A stretch of DNA of 64,000 nucleotides from Rhodospirillales bacterium (GCA_020638175.1 JACKJA010000002.1:744001-808000); one strand, 5' to 3'. Shown: positions 51,030 through 61,084, numbered from the stretch's first letter. Translations and numbers: made by a program. The notes: generated from the sequence alone by a model not told the origin.

Positions 51030-52847
51030 ATGACCCGGGATTTGCGCAATATTGCAATTATCGCTCACGTTGACCACGGCAAGACAACGTTGATCGACTC
51101 TATCATGAAGCAAAGCGGTATGTTCCGCGAAAATGAGAGAGTGGACGAGCGGATGATGGATTCCGGCGATCTGGAAAAGGAACGCGGGATTACCATTTTG
51201 GCTAAACCGACCTCGATCCAGTGGGAAGGCGTGCGGATTAATATTATCGACACCCCCGGTCACGCCGATTTCGGCGGCGAGGTCGAACGTGTTTTGCACA
51301 TGGCCGATGGTGTGATTTTGCTGACGGATGCGGCCGAAGGGCCGATGCCGCAAACCAAATTCGTTCTGGGGAAAGCTCTGAAGCTCGGCTTGCGCCCGAT
51401 CGTGATTATCAACAAGGTCGACCGTCCGGATGCCCGCGCGGAAGAGGTCATCGACGAAGTTTTCGACCTGTTCGTATCGCTGGATGCCAATGATGCCCAG
51501 CTTGATTTCCCGATCTTGTATGCATCGGGCCGTGATGGCTGGTGCGCGCGCGAATTGTCCGATCCGCGTGAAAATCTTCATCCGTTGCTGGATATGATCC
51601 TCGATCATGTGCCGGCGCCGAATGTTATGGCAGGCAAGCCATTCGCCATGTTGGCGACCTTGCTGGATTCCGACCCGTTTCTGGGGCGTTGCCTGACCGG
51701 ACGGGTTGTTCATGGCTCGGCCAAGGTCAATGATACGGTCAAGGCGATTGATCTGGACGGGAAAACCGTTGAAACCGGGCGCCTGACCAAATTGCTGATG
51801 TTTCAGGGAACCGAACGTGTGCCGGTCGATGAAGTCCATGCGGGTGATATTATCTGTATTGCCGGTCTGACAGCCGCGTCGGTGGCCGATACGATTTGCA
51901 GCCCCGCGGAAACCGTGCCTCTGAAATCGACGCCGATCGACCCGCCGACCATGTCGGTGACCATCAGCGTCAATGACTCGCCCTTCGCCGGGCGGGAGGG
52001 AACGAAAGTCACCTCGACGATGATCCGTGAACGATTGCTGGCCGAAGCGGAAACCAATGTGGCCATTACCTTTAAGGAAAGCGCCGACAAGGACTCTTTT
52101 GAAATTGGCGGCCGCGGCGAATTGCAACTGGGCGTTTTGATCGAAACCATGCGCCGCGAAGGGTTTGAAATGACCGTGTCGCGTCCGAAAGTGTTGTTTC
52201 AGGAAGAAAACGGCCAGCGTCTGGAGCCGATCGAGGAAGTCATTATCGATGTTGATGAAGAATATTCCAGCACCGTGATCGATTCCATGAACAAACGTAA
52301 AGCCGAAATGACCGATATGCGCTCTTCCGGCGCGGGCAAAACCCGAATTACGTTTCTGGCGCCTTCCCGCGGTTTGATCGGTTACCAGAGTCGCTTTTTA
52401 ACCCAGACGCGCGGGACCGGGGTGATGAACCGCCTGTTCCATTCCTATGCGCCGTACAAGGGCGATGTCGCCCAGCGCCGCAACGGAGCGCTGATTTCGA
52501 CGGATACCGGGACGGCGGTCGCTTATGCGATTTTCAACCTGCAGGATCGCGGATCGATGTTCATCGGCCACCAGACCCCGGTCTATCAGGGTATGATCGT
52601 CGGCGAGCATAACCGTGACAACGATCTGGAGATCAACGTTTTGAAGGGCAAGAAACTGACCAACATGCGGGCGTCCGGTTCGGACGAAGCTGTTGTTCTG
52701 GTGCCGCCCCGGAAAATGAGCCTCGAAGACATGATGGCCTACGTCAACGATGACGAGTTGCTGGAAGTAACCCCGCAATCCTTGCGTCTGCGTAAAAAGC
52801 ATCTGTGTCCGCATGAACGGAAGCGTAGCAGCCGCTCGGCCGAATAA
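51030..52847 (+). CDS. typA: Translational GTPase TypA/BipA
   Basis: A 605-aa ribosome-associated GTPase. G1 is AHVDHGKTT, the switch I region has ERGITI, G3 is DTPGHADFGGEVERV, and G4 is NKVDRPDAR. EF-G-like domains II, III and V follow, with a TypA-specific C-terminus (SYAPYKGDVAQRRNGALIS). It assists 50S assembly and growth at low temperature, which fits its place beside a cold-shock gene. Start ATG 51030 (MTRDLRNIAIIAHVDHG) is where the family begins; the 77 upstream codons in frame are probably leader. Confidence 0.95.
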   Translation: MTRDLRNIAIIAHVDHGKTTLIDSIMKQSGMFRENERVDERMMDSGDLEKERGITILAKPTSIQWEGVRINIIDTPGHADFGGEVERVLHMADGVILLTDAAEGPMPQTKFVLGKALKLGLRPIVIINKVDRPDARAEEVIDEVFDLFVSLDANDAQLDFPILYASGRDGWCARELSDPRENLHPLLDMILDHVPAPNVMAGKPFAMLATLLDSDPFLGRCLTGRVVHGSAKVNDTVKAIDLDGKTVETGRLTKLLMFQGTERVPVDEVHAGDIICIAGLTAASVADTICSPAETVPLKSTPIDPPTMSVTISVNDSPFAGREGTKVTSTMIRERLLAEAETNVAITFKESADKDSFEIGGRGELQLGVLIETMRREGFEMTVSRPKVLFQEENGQRLEPIEEVIIDVDEEYSSTVIDSMNKRKAEMTDMRSSGAGKTRITFLAPSRGLIGYQSRFLTQTRGTGVMNRLFHSYAPYKGDVAQRRNGALISTDTGTAVAYAIFNLQDRGSMFIGHQTPVYQGMIVGEHNRDNDLEINVLKGKKLTNMRASGSDEAVVLVPPRKMSLEDMMAYVNDDELLEVTPQSLRLRKKHLCPHERKRSSRSAE

Positions 52848-52849
52848 AT

Positions 52850-54031
52850 CTAGACGGCTTGTCCGGCGGCATAGCCGGACGCCCAGGCCCACTGGAAATT
52901 ATAGCCGCCAAGCTGGCCGGTGACGTCGACGACTTCACCGATGAAATACAATCCCGGCTGTTTTTTGGCTTCCATAGTTTGCGAGGATAGACCTCCCGTA
53001 TCAACGCCGCCCAGTGTTACCTCGGCGGTCCGATAACCTTCGGTGCCGCCGGGTTTGACATGCCAGTCATTGAGGGCCGCCGCCAGCCGGGACAGGGTTT
53101 TGTCCGGCAGGTCCGCCAGCCGCCCTTTGATGTCCATATCATCGCAAATGCTCTGGGCCAGCCGCTTGGGAACAAGATCGGAGAGCGCTGTCTGGATATC
53201 TTGTTTCGGGTGCGCCCGCTTTTTGTCTTTCAGAAAATCAAGCGCATCCACGCCGGGCGCCAGATTAATGATAATTTCCTGTCCTTCGCGCCAGTAAGAG
53301 GATATCTGCAGGATCGACGGCCCGCTCAGCCCCCGGTGCGTAAACAACAACCCTTCGGAAAACGTAACCGGCCCGCAGCTCACCGTAGCCTCGACCGACA
53401 GGCCGGACAGCGCTTTGCAGCGTTCCAGAAAATCGCTCTGAAAGGTCAGGGGAACAAGCCCCGCCCGCGTTTCAACGACCTTCAGGCCGAATTGCCGGGC
53501 AACCTCGTAACCGAATTTGCTGGCCCCGATTTTCGGGATCGACAAACCGCCGCTGGCGATGACCAGCGCCGCGCATGTCCGGAGTCCCCGGCTGGTTTTG
53601 ACGGCATAGCCGCCATCGGCATAGTCAATGGTTTCGACATGCGTATCCAGCGCCAGATCGACCTGAGCGTTCCGGCATTCTTTTTTGAGCATTTCAAGGA
53701 TATCTTTGGCGCTCTCATCACAAAAAAGCTGTCCCAGCTTCTTTTCGTGAAACGGAATGCTGTGTTTCCTGAGCAGGGATATGAAATCCTGCGGTGTAAA
53801 GCGGCTGAGCGCGGATTTGCAAAAATGCGGATTTTGGGACAGGTAGTTATCCGGCCCGGCATCAATGTTCGTGAAGTTACAGCGTCCACCGCCGGAAATG
53901 CGGATTTTTTCCCCCAGTTTGGCGGCATGGTCGATCAGCCAGACCCGGCGGCCGCGTTTCCCGGCTTCGATCGCGCACATCATGCCGGCGGCGCCGGCGC
54001 CGATTATAATAACGTCATAAGAGGAACTCAT
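52850..54031 (-). CDS. HI0933/YhiN-type FAD-dependent oxidoreductase
   Basis: A 393-aa flavoprotein of the BaiN/HI0933 family. The N-terminal dinucleotide-binding motif IIIGAGAAGMMCAIEAGKRG is followed by ISGGGRCNFTN, a hallmark of the family. The C-terminal FAD motif is GLYFIGEVVDVTGQLGGYNF. The physiological substrate is unsettled; some relatives reduce bile-acid intermediates or support nucleoside or tRNA modification. It is convergent with typA (stops 2 bp apart). Confidence 0.88.
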   Translation of the reverse strand: MSSSYDVIIIGAGAAGMMCAIEAGKRGRRVWLIDHAAKLGEKIRISGGGRCNFTNIDAGPDNYLSQNPHFCKSALSRFTPQDFISLLRKHSIPFHEKKLGQLFCDESAKDILEMLKKECRNAQVDLALDTHVETIDYADGGYAVKTSRGLRTCAALVIASGGLSIPKIGASKFGYEVARQFGLKVVETRAGLVPLTFQSDFLERCKALSGLSVEATVSCGPVTFSEGLLFTHRGLSGPSILQISSYWREGQEIIINLAPGVDALDFLKDKKRAHPKQDIQTALSDLVPKRLAQSICDDMDIKGRLADLPDKTLSRLAAALNDWHVKPGGTEGYRTAEVTLGGVDTGGLSSQTMEAKKQPGLYFIGEVVDVTGQLGGYNFQWAWASGYAAGQAV

Positions 54032-54161
54032 GGGGGACTTTCATTGTCGTGCGCACCGGGCGCCATCTTAGCGCATAAAAGGGGGCAGGGGAATAAAACA
54101 TTGAAAATTCAAGGCGTTCTTGTTTATAGTCGCCCTGAGAAAACAGGGAATAATAAGCGTA

Positions 54162-54950
54162 ATGAACAAGCATTCAATTCATCATAACGCCGGGTGGCGG
54201 TTATTCATCGTGTTGCTGGTTTTGTGCGGGGCATCCGTCAGCCCGGCGCAGGCGGAAGATATACCGTTTTTTGCGACGTACCCGCATATAGACCAGAGCC
54301 GCTGGTATCTCTCGCATGGCTGGACGAATGGCGGGCATCATTCCTGTGAATGGCGGGCCGAGGCGCTCAAGGGCGAAGACGGGCATCTACGGATGTGGCT
54401 AAGCGATCATCAGGGCGCAACGCTCCGTGAATATGGCTGCGCGGAAATCCAGACTAGGAAAATGTTCGGCTATGGCCGCTATGAAGCGCGGATGCGCACC
54501 GCTGCCGGTTCGGGCCTGAATACGGCGTTTTTTACCTTTACCGGGCCGCCGCATGGCAATCCGGTCCATGATGAAATTGACTTTGAATTTCTGGGCAAGG
54601 AACCGGGCAAGGTGGAAGTTAATTACCACCGGAAAGGAAAAAATATGGGGCCGTTCACGGTCACGCTGGGGTTCGATGCTTCGGCGGACTTTCATGATTA
54701 TGCTTTTGAATGGATGCCCGATAAAATTCGCTGGTACGCGGATGGACGGCAGATTTTCGAAACGCCTGACGGGGCCGACATTCCGGACAATCCCGGCCGA
54801 CTGTATTTCAGCTTGTGGTCGGGAACAAAGAAAGCCAGTGACTGGCTGGGCCGCTTCCATTATAAGGGGCCGGTGAATGCGGACGTGGCATGGGTAAAAT
54901 TTACACCGATGGATGCTCTAGAAGCCGCAGAAAAAGATACAGAGCAGTAG
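54162..54950 (+). CDS. GH16 endo-beta-glucanase (ExoK-like)
   Basis: 262 aa. A cleavable signal peptide (FIVLLVLCGASVSPAQA) is followed by a GH16 jelly-roll. The catalytic ExDxE motif is Glu138-Ile-Asp140-Phe-Glu142 in HDEIDFEF, with the conserved GYGRYEARM and YAFEWMPDKIRWYADG on either side. It would cleave beta-1,3/1,4-linked glucan in the periplasm or outside. In rhizobia ExoK trims nascent succinoglycan, and here the gene heads a cluster in exo order. Start 54162 (MNKHSIHH) is preferred to the upstream 54120. Its stop is joined to the next reading frame. Confidence 0.88.
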   Translation: MNKHSIHHNAGWRLFIVLLVLCGASVSPAQAEDIPFFATYPHIDQSRWYLSHGWTNGGHHSCEWRAEALKGEDGHLRMWLSDHQGATLREYGCAEIQTRKMFGYGRYEARMRTAAGSGLNTAFFTFTGPPHGNPVHDEIDFEFLGKEPGKVEVNYHRKGKNMGPFTVTLGFDASADFHDYAFEWMPDKIRWYADGRQIFETPDGADIPDNPGRLYFSLWSGTKKASDWLGRFHYKGPVNADVAWVKFTPMDALEAAEKDTEQ

Positions 54951-54964
54951 TGAGGACAAACCGC

Positions 54965-56107
54965 TTGAACATTCTTTATCTGGTTCATGATCTCTCGGAT
55001 GCCGGGGTGAAAAAGCGCACAGCCATGATGCGCGATGGCGGGGCGCAGGTGCGCGTGGCCGGATTCCGGCGCAGCGAACAGCCCCCGGCTGATGTGTCCG
55101 GGGCGCCGGCGGTTGATTGGGGGCGAACCTATAATGGTGGCTTTGTCCAGCGCGTGGCCGCCGTTTTGCGGGAAATAATCGGATTGAAAAAGCACCGCGC
55201 CTTGTTTGTGGAGGTCGACATTATTGTGGCCCGCAATCTGGAAATGCTGGCGCTGGCGGTGCGGGGGCGCGGGCTTTGTAAAACTCCGCCTGTGATTGTT
55301 TATGAGAGCATTGATATTCACCGTTTGCTCTTGAATAACGGGCCGGTCGGGATTGTGCTGCGGGCGCTGGAGGGATGGCTGTCACGGCGCGCTTCGGCGC
55401 TGATTACCAGTTCCCCGGCCTTTATAGACAACTATTTTAAACCCCGATCAAGGGTGGATTTGCCGATAAAGCTGGTCGAAAACAAGGTCTACATGCCCGG
55501 CGTTACCGTCGCGCGCAACGAAATGCGCTCGGCGGGGCCGCCTTGGCGGATTGGTTGGTTCGGGGCGCTGCGCTGTGCCAAAAGCCTGAAAATTCTCAGC
55601 GATCTGGCGCGGGAAAGTGCCGGTCGGATCGAGGTAATTATTCGCGGTAAACCCTCTTATGACCAGATGCCCGATTTTGACCGGGTTGTTGGGGAAACGC
55701 CCGGCGTAACGTATGCCGGGCCGTATCGTTATCCCGATGATCTGGCTGTGATTTATGGCGATGTCCATTTCACATGGGCCATTGATATGTTCGAAGAAGG
55801 ATTGAATTCGACGTGGCTGCTGCCCAACCGGATTTACGAAGGCGGTTTGTACGGCTGCGTGCCGCTGGCGCAATCTCATGTTGAAACGGGACGGCTCCTG
55901 ACCAGTCTGGGGACGGGAGTGCAACTGGATGAACCCTTGGCCGATTCCGTGCGGGCGTTTTTCAATGATGTGACGCCGGATCACTATCGGGAACTGGCAA
56001 AAGCGGCGCAGGGTGTTCCTGTTTCCCGGTGGCTGTGTGGCCCCGATGAGGGCCGGGAATTCGTGTCTTGGCTGGAAAATTTAAAGCGGGAAAACGGCCA
56101 TGGATAA
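54965..56107 (+). CDS. exoL: ExoL-like glycosyltransferase
   Basis: About 380 aa, GT-B fold. It opens with LNILYLVHDLSDAGVKKR and TAMMRDGGAQVRVAGFRRSE, the ExoL pattern. The acceptor and donor domains are linked near WRIGWFGALRCAKS, with EGGLYGCVPLAQS in the donor-binding end. ExoL adds a glucose to the lipid-linked repeat unit in succinoglycan synthesis; the sugar here is not known. TTG 54965 with GAGGA 8 nt upstream is preferred; GTG 54950, overlapping the GH16 stop, is the alternative. It overlaps the next gene by 8 bp. Confidence 0.7.
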   Translation: MNILYLVHDLSDAGVKKRTAMMRDGGAQVRVAGFRRSEQPPADVSGAPAVDWGRTYNGGFVQRVAAVLREIIGLKKHRALFVEVDIIVARNLEMLALAVRGRGLCKTPPVIVYESIDIHRLLLNNGPVGIVLRALEGWLSRRASALITSSPAFIDNYFKPRSRVDLPIKLVENKVYMPGVTVARNEMRSAGPPWRIGWFGALRCAKSLKILSDLARESAGRIEVIIRGKPSYDQMPDFDRVVGETPGVTYAGPYRYPDDLAVIYGDVHFTWAIDMFEEGLNSTWLLPNRIYEGGLYGCVPLAQSHVETGRLLTSLGTGVQLDEPLADSVRAFFNDVTPDHYRELAKAAQGVPVSRWLCGPDEGREFVSWLENLKRENGHG

Positions 56108-57077
56108 ACCTGTTCTGATCGTCATTCCCTGCCTTAACGAAACGGCGCATATCGAGCGTCTCGTTGAGTCTTTGGTAAGTAATTACAAGGATTTGCCTGT
56201 TCATATTGTGATCGCCGATGGTGGTAGCACAGACGGAACGATTTCGGCGGCAAAGCAGCTTGATAAAAAATATAGCTACGTATCGTATCTAAATAATCCC
56301 CAAAAAATCCAGAGCGCTGCCGTCAATCGGGCCGTCGCGACATACGGGGCGGATTGCGAATGGTTAATCCGGCTGGATGCGCATGCGGATTATCCCCCTG
56401 ATTTTTGCAGGATCCTTCTGGAGGAAGCGCAAAAAACCGGGGCGGATTCCGTGGTCGTGGCGATGGATACCGTCGGGAAAGCGGGCTTTCAGAAAGCGGT
56501 GGCGGCGGCCCAGAACTCCAAACTGGGCAATGGCGGCGCGGCTCACCGCAATGCCGGTCAGGATGGCGCATGGGTCGATCACGGTCACCATGCCCTGATG
56601 AGTATCGCGGCTTTTCAGGCCGTCGGCGGTTATGATGAAAACTTCTCTCATAACGAGGACGCCGAACTGGATCTTCGGCTGCGGGCGGCGGGTTATAAAA
56701 TCTGGCTGACGGGACGCACCGCTCTGAATTACTATCCGCGCGCGGCGGCGGGGCCGCTGTTCCGGCAATATTATAAATTCGGGCAGGGCCGTGCCCGCAC
56801 GGTTCTCAAACACCGCATTATTCCCAAAATCCGGCAACTGGTTCCGGCGGTCGTCGCTCCGGCGGCAATCTTGGCGCTGCTGGAAGAACCCTTGGGCGAT
56901 CTGGCGGCCCTGCCGTTGATTGTCTGGGCGCTGATTTGTCTGACCTATGGCGGTTCGCTGGCTTTCAAGGCCAGAGATCGGGAATTGCTGGCGATCGGCC
57001 CGGCCCTTATGATTATGCATTTTTCATGGTCGCTCGGCTTTTGGAGCGGGCTGCTGACGGGGATGTTGAAACGATGA
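56100..57077 (+). CDS. exoA: ExoA-like family 2 glycosyltransferase
   Basis: 325 aa. The GT-A domain has IVIPCLNETAHIERL, VIADGGSTDGTISAA and RLDAHADYPPDF (the metal-binding DxD equivalent). The catalytic region includes NEDAELDLRLRAAGYKIW. Two or three hydrophobic helices at the C-terminus (about 255-320) anchor it to the membrane. In rhizobia ExoA adds a beta-1,3-glucose to the lipid-linked galactose. ATG lies inside the end of the previous gene, showing tight coupling. Confidence 0.8.
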   Translation: MDKPVLIVIPCLNETAHIERLVESLVSNYKDLPVHIVIADGGSTDGTISAAKQLDKKYSYVSYLNNPQKIQSAAVNRAVATYGADCEWLIRLDAHADYPPDFCRILLEEAQKTGADSVVVAMDTVGKAGFQKAVAAAQNSKLGNGGAAHRNAGQDGAWVDHGHHALMSIAAFQAVGGYDENFSHNEDAELDLRLRAAGYKIWLTGRTALNYYPRAAAGPLFRQYYKFGQGRARTVLKHRIIPKIRQLVPAVVAPAAILALLEEPLGDLAALPLIVWALICLTYGGSLAFKARDRELLAIGPALMIMHFSWSLGFWSGLLTGMLKR

Positions 57078-58000
57078 GCACCCGGACAAAAATTGATATC
57101 TGCGTTTGCACGTTCCGCCGTCCGCAAGTGGCCGATACGCTCCGCTCGCTCGCTCGTCTGGCATTAAACCCGGAATGGACGGTACGGGTCATCGTGGCGG
57201 ACAACGACGATACGCCTTCCGCGCGGGAACTGGTCGAAAAAACCGCGCAGGAAACCGGGCTGTCCGTAACTTATGTTCATGCGCCGGCCCGGAATATATC
57301 GGTGGCCCGGAATGCCTGTCTTGATAACGCGGATGCTGATTATGTTGCTTTTCTTGATGATGATGAAATCGCCGCGCCAAACTGGCTGATGGCCCTGATG
57401 GCTGAAATCACAAAGGGCGACAGCGATGTCGTGCTGGGGCCGGTACAGGCGTTTTATGGCGATGAAGCGCCGGACTGGATGAAAAAGGGCGATTTTCACG
57501 CTACGCAGCCCGTCTGGGTCGCGGGCGAAATTATTACGGGTTATAGCTGTAACGTCTTGTTCCGGGCATCTGCACCCGCTTTGCAAGGCTTGCGTTTCCG
57601 GCCTGATCTGGGCCGCAGCGGCGGTGAGGACACCGTGTTTTTCGCCGCCATTCACCAAAACGGCGGGAAAATCGCATACGCCCCGGCGGCGCTCGTCACC
57701 GAAGACGTGCCGCCGGCCCGTGCCCGGCTAGGCTGGCTTTTGAAACGTAAATTCCGTTCCGGCCAGACCCATGGGTTATTGCTGATGGAGGCACAAGGGT
57801 TCGGAATCGCTCCGCGCCTGAAAAACGGGATGGTTGCTGCGCTGAAATGGGGGCTCAGCTATATTATGGCGCTGCTCAATATCTGGCGGTTTGATCGGGC
57901 CGCTTTCTGGCTGCTGCGCGGGACGCTGCATCTGGGCGTTATCATGCGCCTTTTGGGGAAGAGTGATCTGGTACAATACGGCACGGAGGAAAAATCATGA
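57074..58000 (+). CDS. exoM: ExoM-like family 2 glycosyltransferase
   Basis: 308 aa. Signature segments are KIDICVCTFRRPQVADTLRS, VIVADNDDTPSARELVE, ISVARNACLDNADADYVAFL followed by DDDE (DxD-type motif), and GRSGGEDTVFFAAIHQNGG. ExoM adds a beta-1,4-glucose in succinoglycan assembly. ATG 57074 overlaps the preceding stop by 4 bp; a longer frame from 56936 would overlap by 142 bp and is rejected. Confidence 0.8.
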   Translation: MSTRTKIDICVCTFRRPQVADTLRSLARLALNPEWTVRVIVADNDDTPSARELVEKTAQETGLSVTYVHAPARNISVARNACLDNADADYVAFLDDDEIAAPNWLMALMAEITKGDSDVVLGPVQAFYGDEAPDWMKKGDFHATQPVWVAGEIITGYSCNVLFRASAPALQGLRFRPDLGRSGGEDTVFFAAIHQNGGKIAYAPAALVTEDVPPARARLGWLLKRKFRSGQTHGLLLMEAQGFGIAPRLKNGMVAALKWGLSYIMALLNIWRFDRAAFWLLRGTLHLGVIMRLLGKSDLVQYGTEEKS

Positions 58001-58938
58001 GCATTGATATTTCCGTCATCATCGCGACCTACAACGTTGAGTCCTATATTGAGCGCGCGATTCAGAGCGCCCTGACGCAGGAAAGCGTTGATCTTGAGGT
58101 GATTGTGGTCGACGACCGGTCGACCGACGGGACGCTGGCCGTGGCGCAGGCGATCAGCGATCCGCGCGTTAAGTGCCTGCAGCTGCCGGAAAATGGTGGG
58201 CCGGGGGCCGCGCGTAATGCCGGGATTGCTGTGGCCGGCGGCAACTGGATTGCCGTTCTCGACGGGGATGACGCCTATGCGCCGGGACGTTTGCGTCGGT
58301 GTCTGGACCGGGCCGCGCAGGCAAAGGCCGATATCGTCGTTGATAATCTCCTGATTTGCCCGGAAACCGACACCGATCCGTTTCCGATGTTTCCCGCCGC
58401 GCGGCTGGCCGAAATGAAAACACTGGATCTTGCGGCCTTCATCCGGGGAAAGCTGGACCAGTTTTCCGCCTATACATTGGGATATTTAAAACCTGTCTTT
58501 GCGGCGGCTTTCCTGAAACGCCACGATCTTTCTTATCCCCTCGATATCAGAAACGGCGAAGATTATCTGCTGCTGGCGGAAAGCCTGGCTTGCGGCGCGG
58601 TTTGCGCGATCGACCCGGCAGCCGGATATCTGTATACGGCCCGCACCGGTTCTGTTTCGCATCGCCTGTCATCGGATGATGTTGCCCGCGTTCTGACCGG
58701 GGACGAACGGTTTTTGGCGCGTCACGCTTTAGAGACGAAAGCAAAAAAGGCCCAGCAAGTCAGAACTTTTCAATTAAGGGATATGCATGCTTTTTGCTTA
58801 ATGGTCGAAAGTATAAAACAGCGCGATTTTTCGGGCGCTATGCAGGCGGCGCTGCGCCGGCCCACAGCCATCAGATTTTTCTGGATGCCCGTTTGGGCCC
58901 GTATAAAAAAAGGAACGCCCAAATGTCTTCAGGACTAA
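57997..58938 (+). CDS. exoO: ExoO-like family 2 glycosyltransferase
   Basis: 313 aa, GT-A fold. ISVIIATYNVESYIERAIQS, VIVVDDRSTDGTLAVAQA, GGPGAARNAGIAVAGG and IAVLDGDDAYAPGR (DxD) are clear, and NGEDYLLLAESLA follows later. By order and pattern it is like ExoO, which adds a beta-1,6-glucose starting the side chain. It could equally be ExoW or another GT2. It overlaps the previous gene by 4 bp and the next by 16 bp. Confidence 0.7.
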   Translation: MSIDISVIIATYNVESYIERAIQSALTQESVDLEVIVVDDRSTDGTLAVAQAISDPRVKCLQLPENGGPGAARNAGIAVAGGNWIAVLDGDDAYAPGRLRRCLDRAAQAKADIVVDNLLICPETDTDPFPMFPAARLAEMKTLDLAAFIRGKLDQFSAYTLGYLKPVFAAAFLKRHDLSYPLDIRNGEDYLLLAESLACGAVCAIDPAAGYLYTARTGSVSHRLSSDDVARVLTGDERFLARHALETKAKKAQQVRTFQLRDMHAFCLMVESIKQRDFSGAMQAALRRPTAIRFFWMPVWARIKKGTPKCLQD

Positions 58939-59951
58939 AGCAAACAGCGCGCGGACCGCTTGTCCTTCTGTTTTTCGACGGGTACGATCTGATCGCCCGC
59001 CCGGGGATCGGCGGCGCGCTGTATTCGCAGGCCCGGCGTATGGCCCGCTATGTCAAGATCCGGGCACAGGGCCGTCACGTCCGGACGGGCTTTTATGAAG
59101 CCTTTTTGTCTTTGCGGCGCAGTCTGGAAATGATCGGTTGCAATGTCCGGGTGAACGATTTTGCCGCGGCTGAAAAAAATCCGGATTACCCGATCGGCAT
59201 CGCCGGATATCCTTCTGTTTTGCACAGAACGGACTTTTTGAAAAATCCGCGCATTTTCGGTCCCGGAGATTTCGGCATGCCCGCGCCGTCACAGAAAATC
59301 GCCGAAGATCCGCGTTTCACCAAACTGATCCAGCCGTCTCAATGGTTTGCCGATATTTATCGTCCATACTGCGGCGACAAAATAACGGTCTGTCCGGTTG
59401 GTATTGATACAGAGCGCTGGCCGGATATGACGTCATATCCCAAAACGATAGATTTTCTGATCTACGACAAGGTCCACGGGTGCCGTGAGAAACGCGTTCC
59501 CGAAGTTCTCGAACGCATTATCAAAAAACTTGAGCAAAAATGCCTGAGCTATAAAATTCTGCGCTATGGCCATCATCCTCAATCTGAATTTATAAGCACA
59601 CTCAAAGCATCAAAGGCATTGTTGTTCGTGTGCGAACACGAAACCCAGGGGCTGGCATGCGAAGAAGCCATGGCGGCCAATATCCCGGTTTTGGCCTGGG
59701 ATGAAGGAAAAATGGCCAATTCCGCATTCCAGACATTTATACCGGATGATGTCCGCGTTTCATCGGTGCCGTATTTTGATGAGACATGCGGCCTGCGTTT
59801 TGCCATTGATGAATTTGAAACGGCCTGCGATAAGTTCTGGGAGAAAAAAGACCAGTATAATCCGCGGCAATATGTTATTCGCAATCTATCAATGAAAAAA
59901 GCCGGGGAAACTTATTTCGCAGAATACGAAAAAATAGCACGGAAAAAATGA
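58923..59951 (+). CDS. Glycosyltransferase family 4-like protein
   Basis: 342 aa with a GT-B style C-terminal half: KITVCPVGIDTERW starts the linker, and EHETQGLACEEAMAANIPVL is the donor-sugar phosphate loop typical of GT4, followed by AWDEG. The N-terminal half (FFDGYDLIARPGIGGALYSQ) is less conserved. There is no membrane segment. It probably adds a sugar late in the repeat unit; the donor is unknown. ATG 58923 lies within the end of the ExoO-like gene; translation is probably coupled. Confidence 0.7.
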   Translation: MSSGLKQTARGPLVLLFFDGYDLIARPGIGGALYSQARRMARYVKIRAQGRHVRTGFYEAFLSLRRSLEMIGCNVRVNDFAAAEKNPDYPIGIAGYPSVLHRTDFLKNPRIFGPGDFGMPAPSQKIAEDPRFTKLIQPSQWFADIYRPYCGDKITVCPVGIDTERWPDMTSYPKTIDFLIYDKVHGCREKRVPEVLERIIKKLEQKCLSYKILRYGHHPQSEFISTLKASKALLFVCEHETQGLACEEAMAANIPVLAWDEGKMANSAFQTFIPDDVRVSSVPYFDETCGLRFAIDEFETACDKFWEKKDQYNPRQYVIRNLSMKKAGETYFAEYEKIARKK

Positions 59952-61084
59952 CAGGAAAACAGCTCAACATTCTGGCGCCTACACGATATCCGTGGCGGTT
60001 TAACGGGCCGCGCGGGTCGCGGCACAGCATTTCCGTGCGTAGTTTTGTACCCTTTAACAAGATCTCCGGGAAAATCGAAGGGGTAACGGTTTTTAATCCG
60101 TGGCCGTTCCAGAAATTTGATCTGATCCATGCCTTTAATCGCATCCCGATCGGTACGACGCCGTTTGTGATCGGGTTTGAATCGCATTTACCGCGTGCCT
60201 TTGGCCTTGAAAACACGGCTTTCTACCGTCTGCTGGCGGAAACGCTCGCCGGGCCGCGATGTCGGAAGATCATCGCGATTTCCGAGTACGCCCGCCGCCA
60301 GTTTTTGCGCCAGCACCAAGGGCAGCCCTGGGCGCCGGCTTTGGAGAAAAAGCTGGTTGTGCGGTATCCGAACATGCCCATGCCGCCCGCCGCTGATGGC
60401 TTTCAAGACAGCGCGGATAAAACGATACGGTTGGTATTTGTGGGGGCGCACTTTGCCCGCAAAGGCGGGCTTGTCGCGCTGCGTATGGCGGAAAAGGCGG
60501 CGCAAAGCGGCTTGGCGCTGGAGCTTGATATCGTTTCTTCTATCGAGGTCGGGGCGGCTTCATGGGTCGACCCTCTGCGTGATGAGTTCTTCGGTCCTTA
60601 CAGGGCATTGCTCACATCGCTGCCCAACGTCCGCCACCATGGCCGTTTGCCGAATGAAGAGGTTCTCAAGCTGGTTGGTAATGCGCATTTTACCTTGCTG
60701 CCGACATTTAGTGACTCGTTTGGTTTCAGTGCGATTGAAAGCATGGCGAACTATACGCCGGTGCTGGCTACGGCGCAGGGCGCGCTGCCGGAATTCATCG
60801 AGGATGGCGTGAACGGAATCTTGCTGCCGCTGGAAACGGACGCGGTCGGTGAATGGGCACATATTGTCCATGCTGACCGGGCATCGACCGCCTACGAAGC
60901 GCTTTTCGAAGCTGAAACAAACCGGCTGGCGGCGGCTGCTCTGGAACGGATCGAACCCCTTTTGGCGGATAAGACGGCGTATCAGGCGCTCCGAACCCAG
61001 GCCCGCAAAACAGCGGAAACTTTGTTTTCTGCCGCCGATGCCAATGCGTTCTGGGACGGAATCTACGAAGAGGCTGCATCATGA
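59948..61084 (+). CDS. Glycosyltransferase family 4
   Basis: 378 aa, GT-B fold. The donor domain shows RLVFVGAHFARKGGLVALRM, HHGRLPNEEVLKLVGNAHF, LLPTFSDSFGFSAIESMANY (donor loop with the catalytic-region Glu) and GALPEFIEDGVNGILLPLE. The N-terminal domain recognises the acceptor. ATG 59948 overlaps the prior stop (ATGA), and its own stop overlaps the next start by 4 bp. The transferred sugar cannot be told. Confidence 0.85.
   Translation: MTGKQLNILAPTRYPWRFNGPRGSRHSISVRSFVPFNKISGKIEGVTVFNPWPFQKFDLIHAFNRIPIGTTPFVIGFESHLPRAFGLENTAFYRLLAETLAGPRCRKIIAISEYARRQFLRQHQGQPWAPALEKKLVVRYPNMPMPPAADGFQDSADKTIRLVFVGAHFARKGGLVALRMAEKAAQSGLALELDIVSSIEVGAASWVDPLRDEFFGPYRALLTSLPNVRHHGRLPNEEVLKLVGNAHFTLLPTFSDSFGFSAIESMANYTPVLATAQGALPEFIEDGVNGILLPLETDAVGEWAHIVHADRASTAYEALFEAETNRLAAAALERIEPLLADKTAYQALRTQARKTAETLFSAADANAFWDGIYEEAAS

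Noticed and set aside
50877..52127. Minus-strand frame of 416 codons across typA
   Set aside because: It is antisense to the conserved GTPase; its composition is unlike a real protein.
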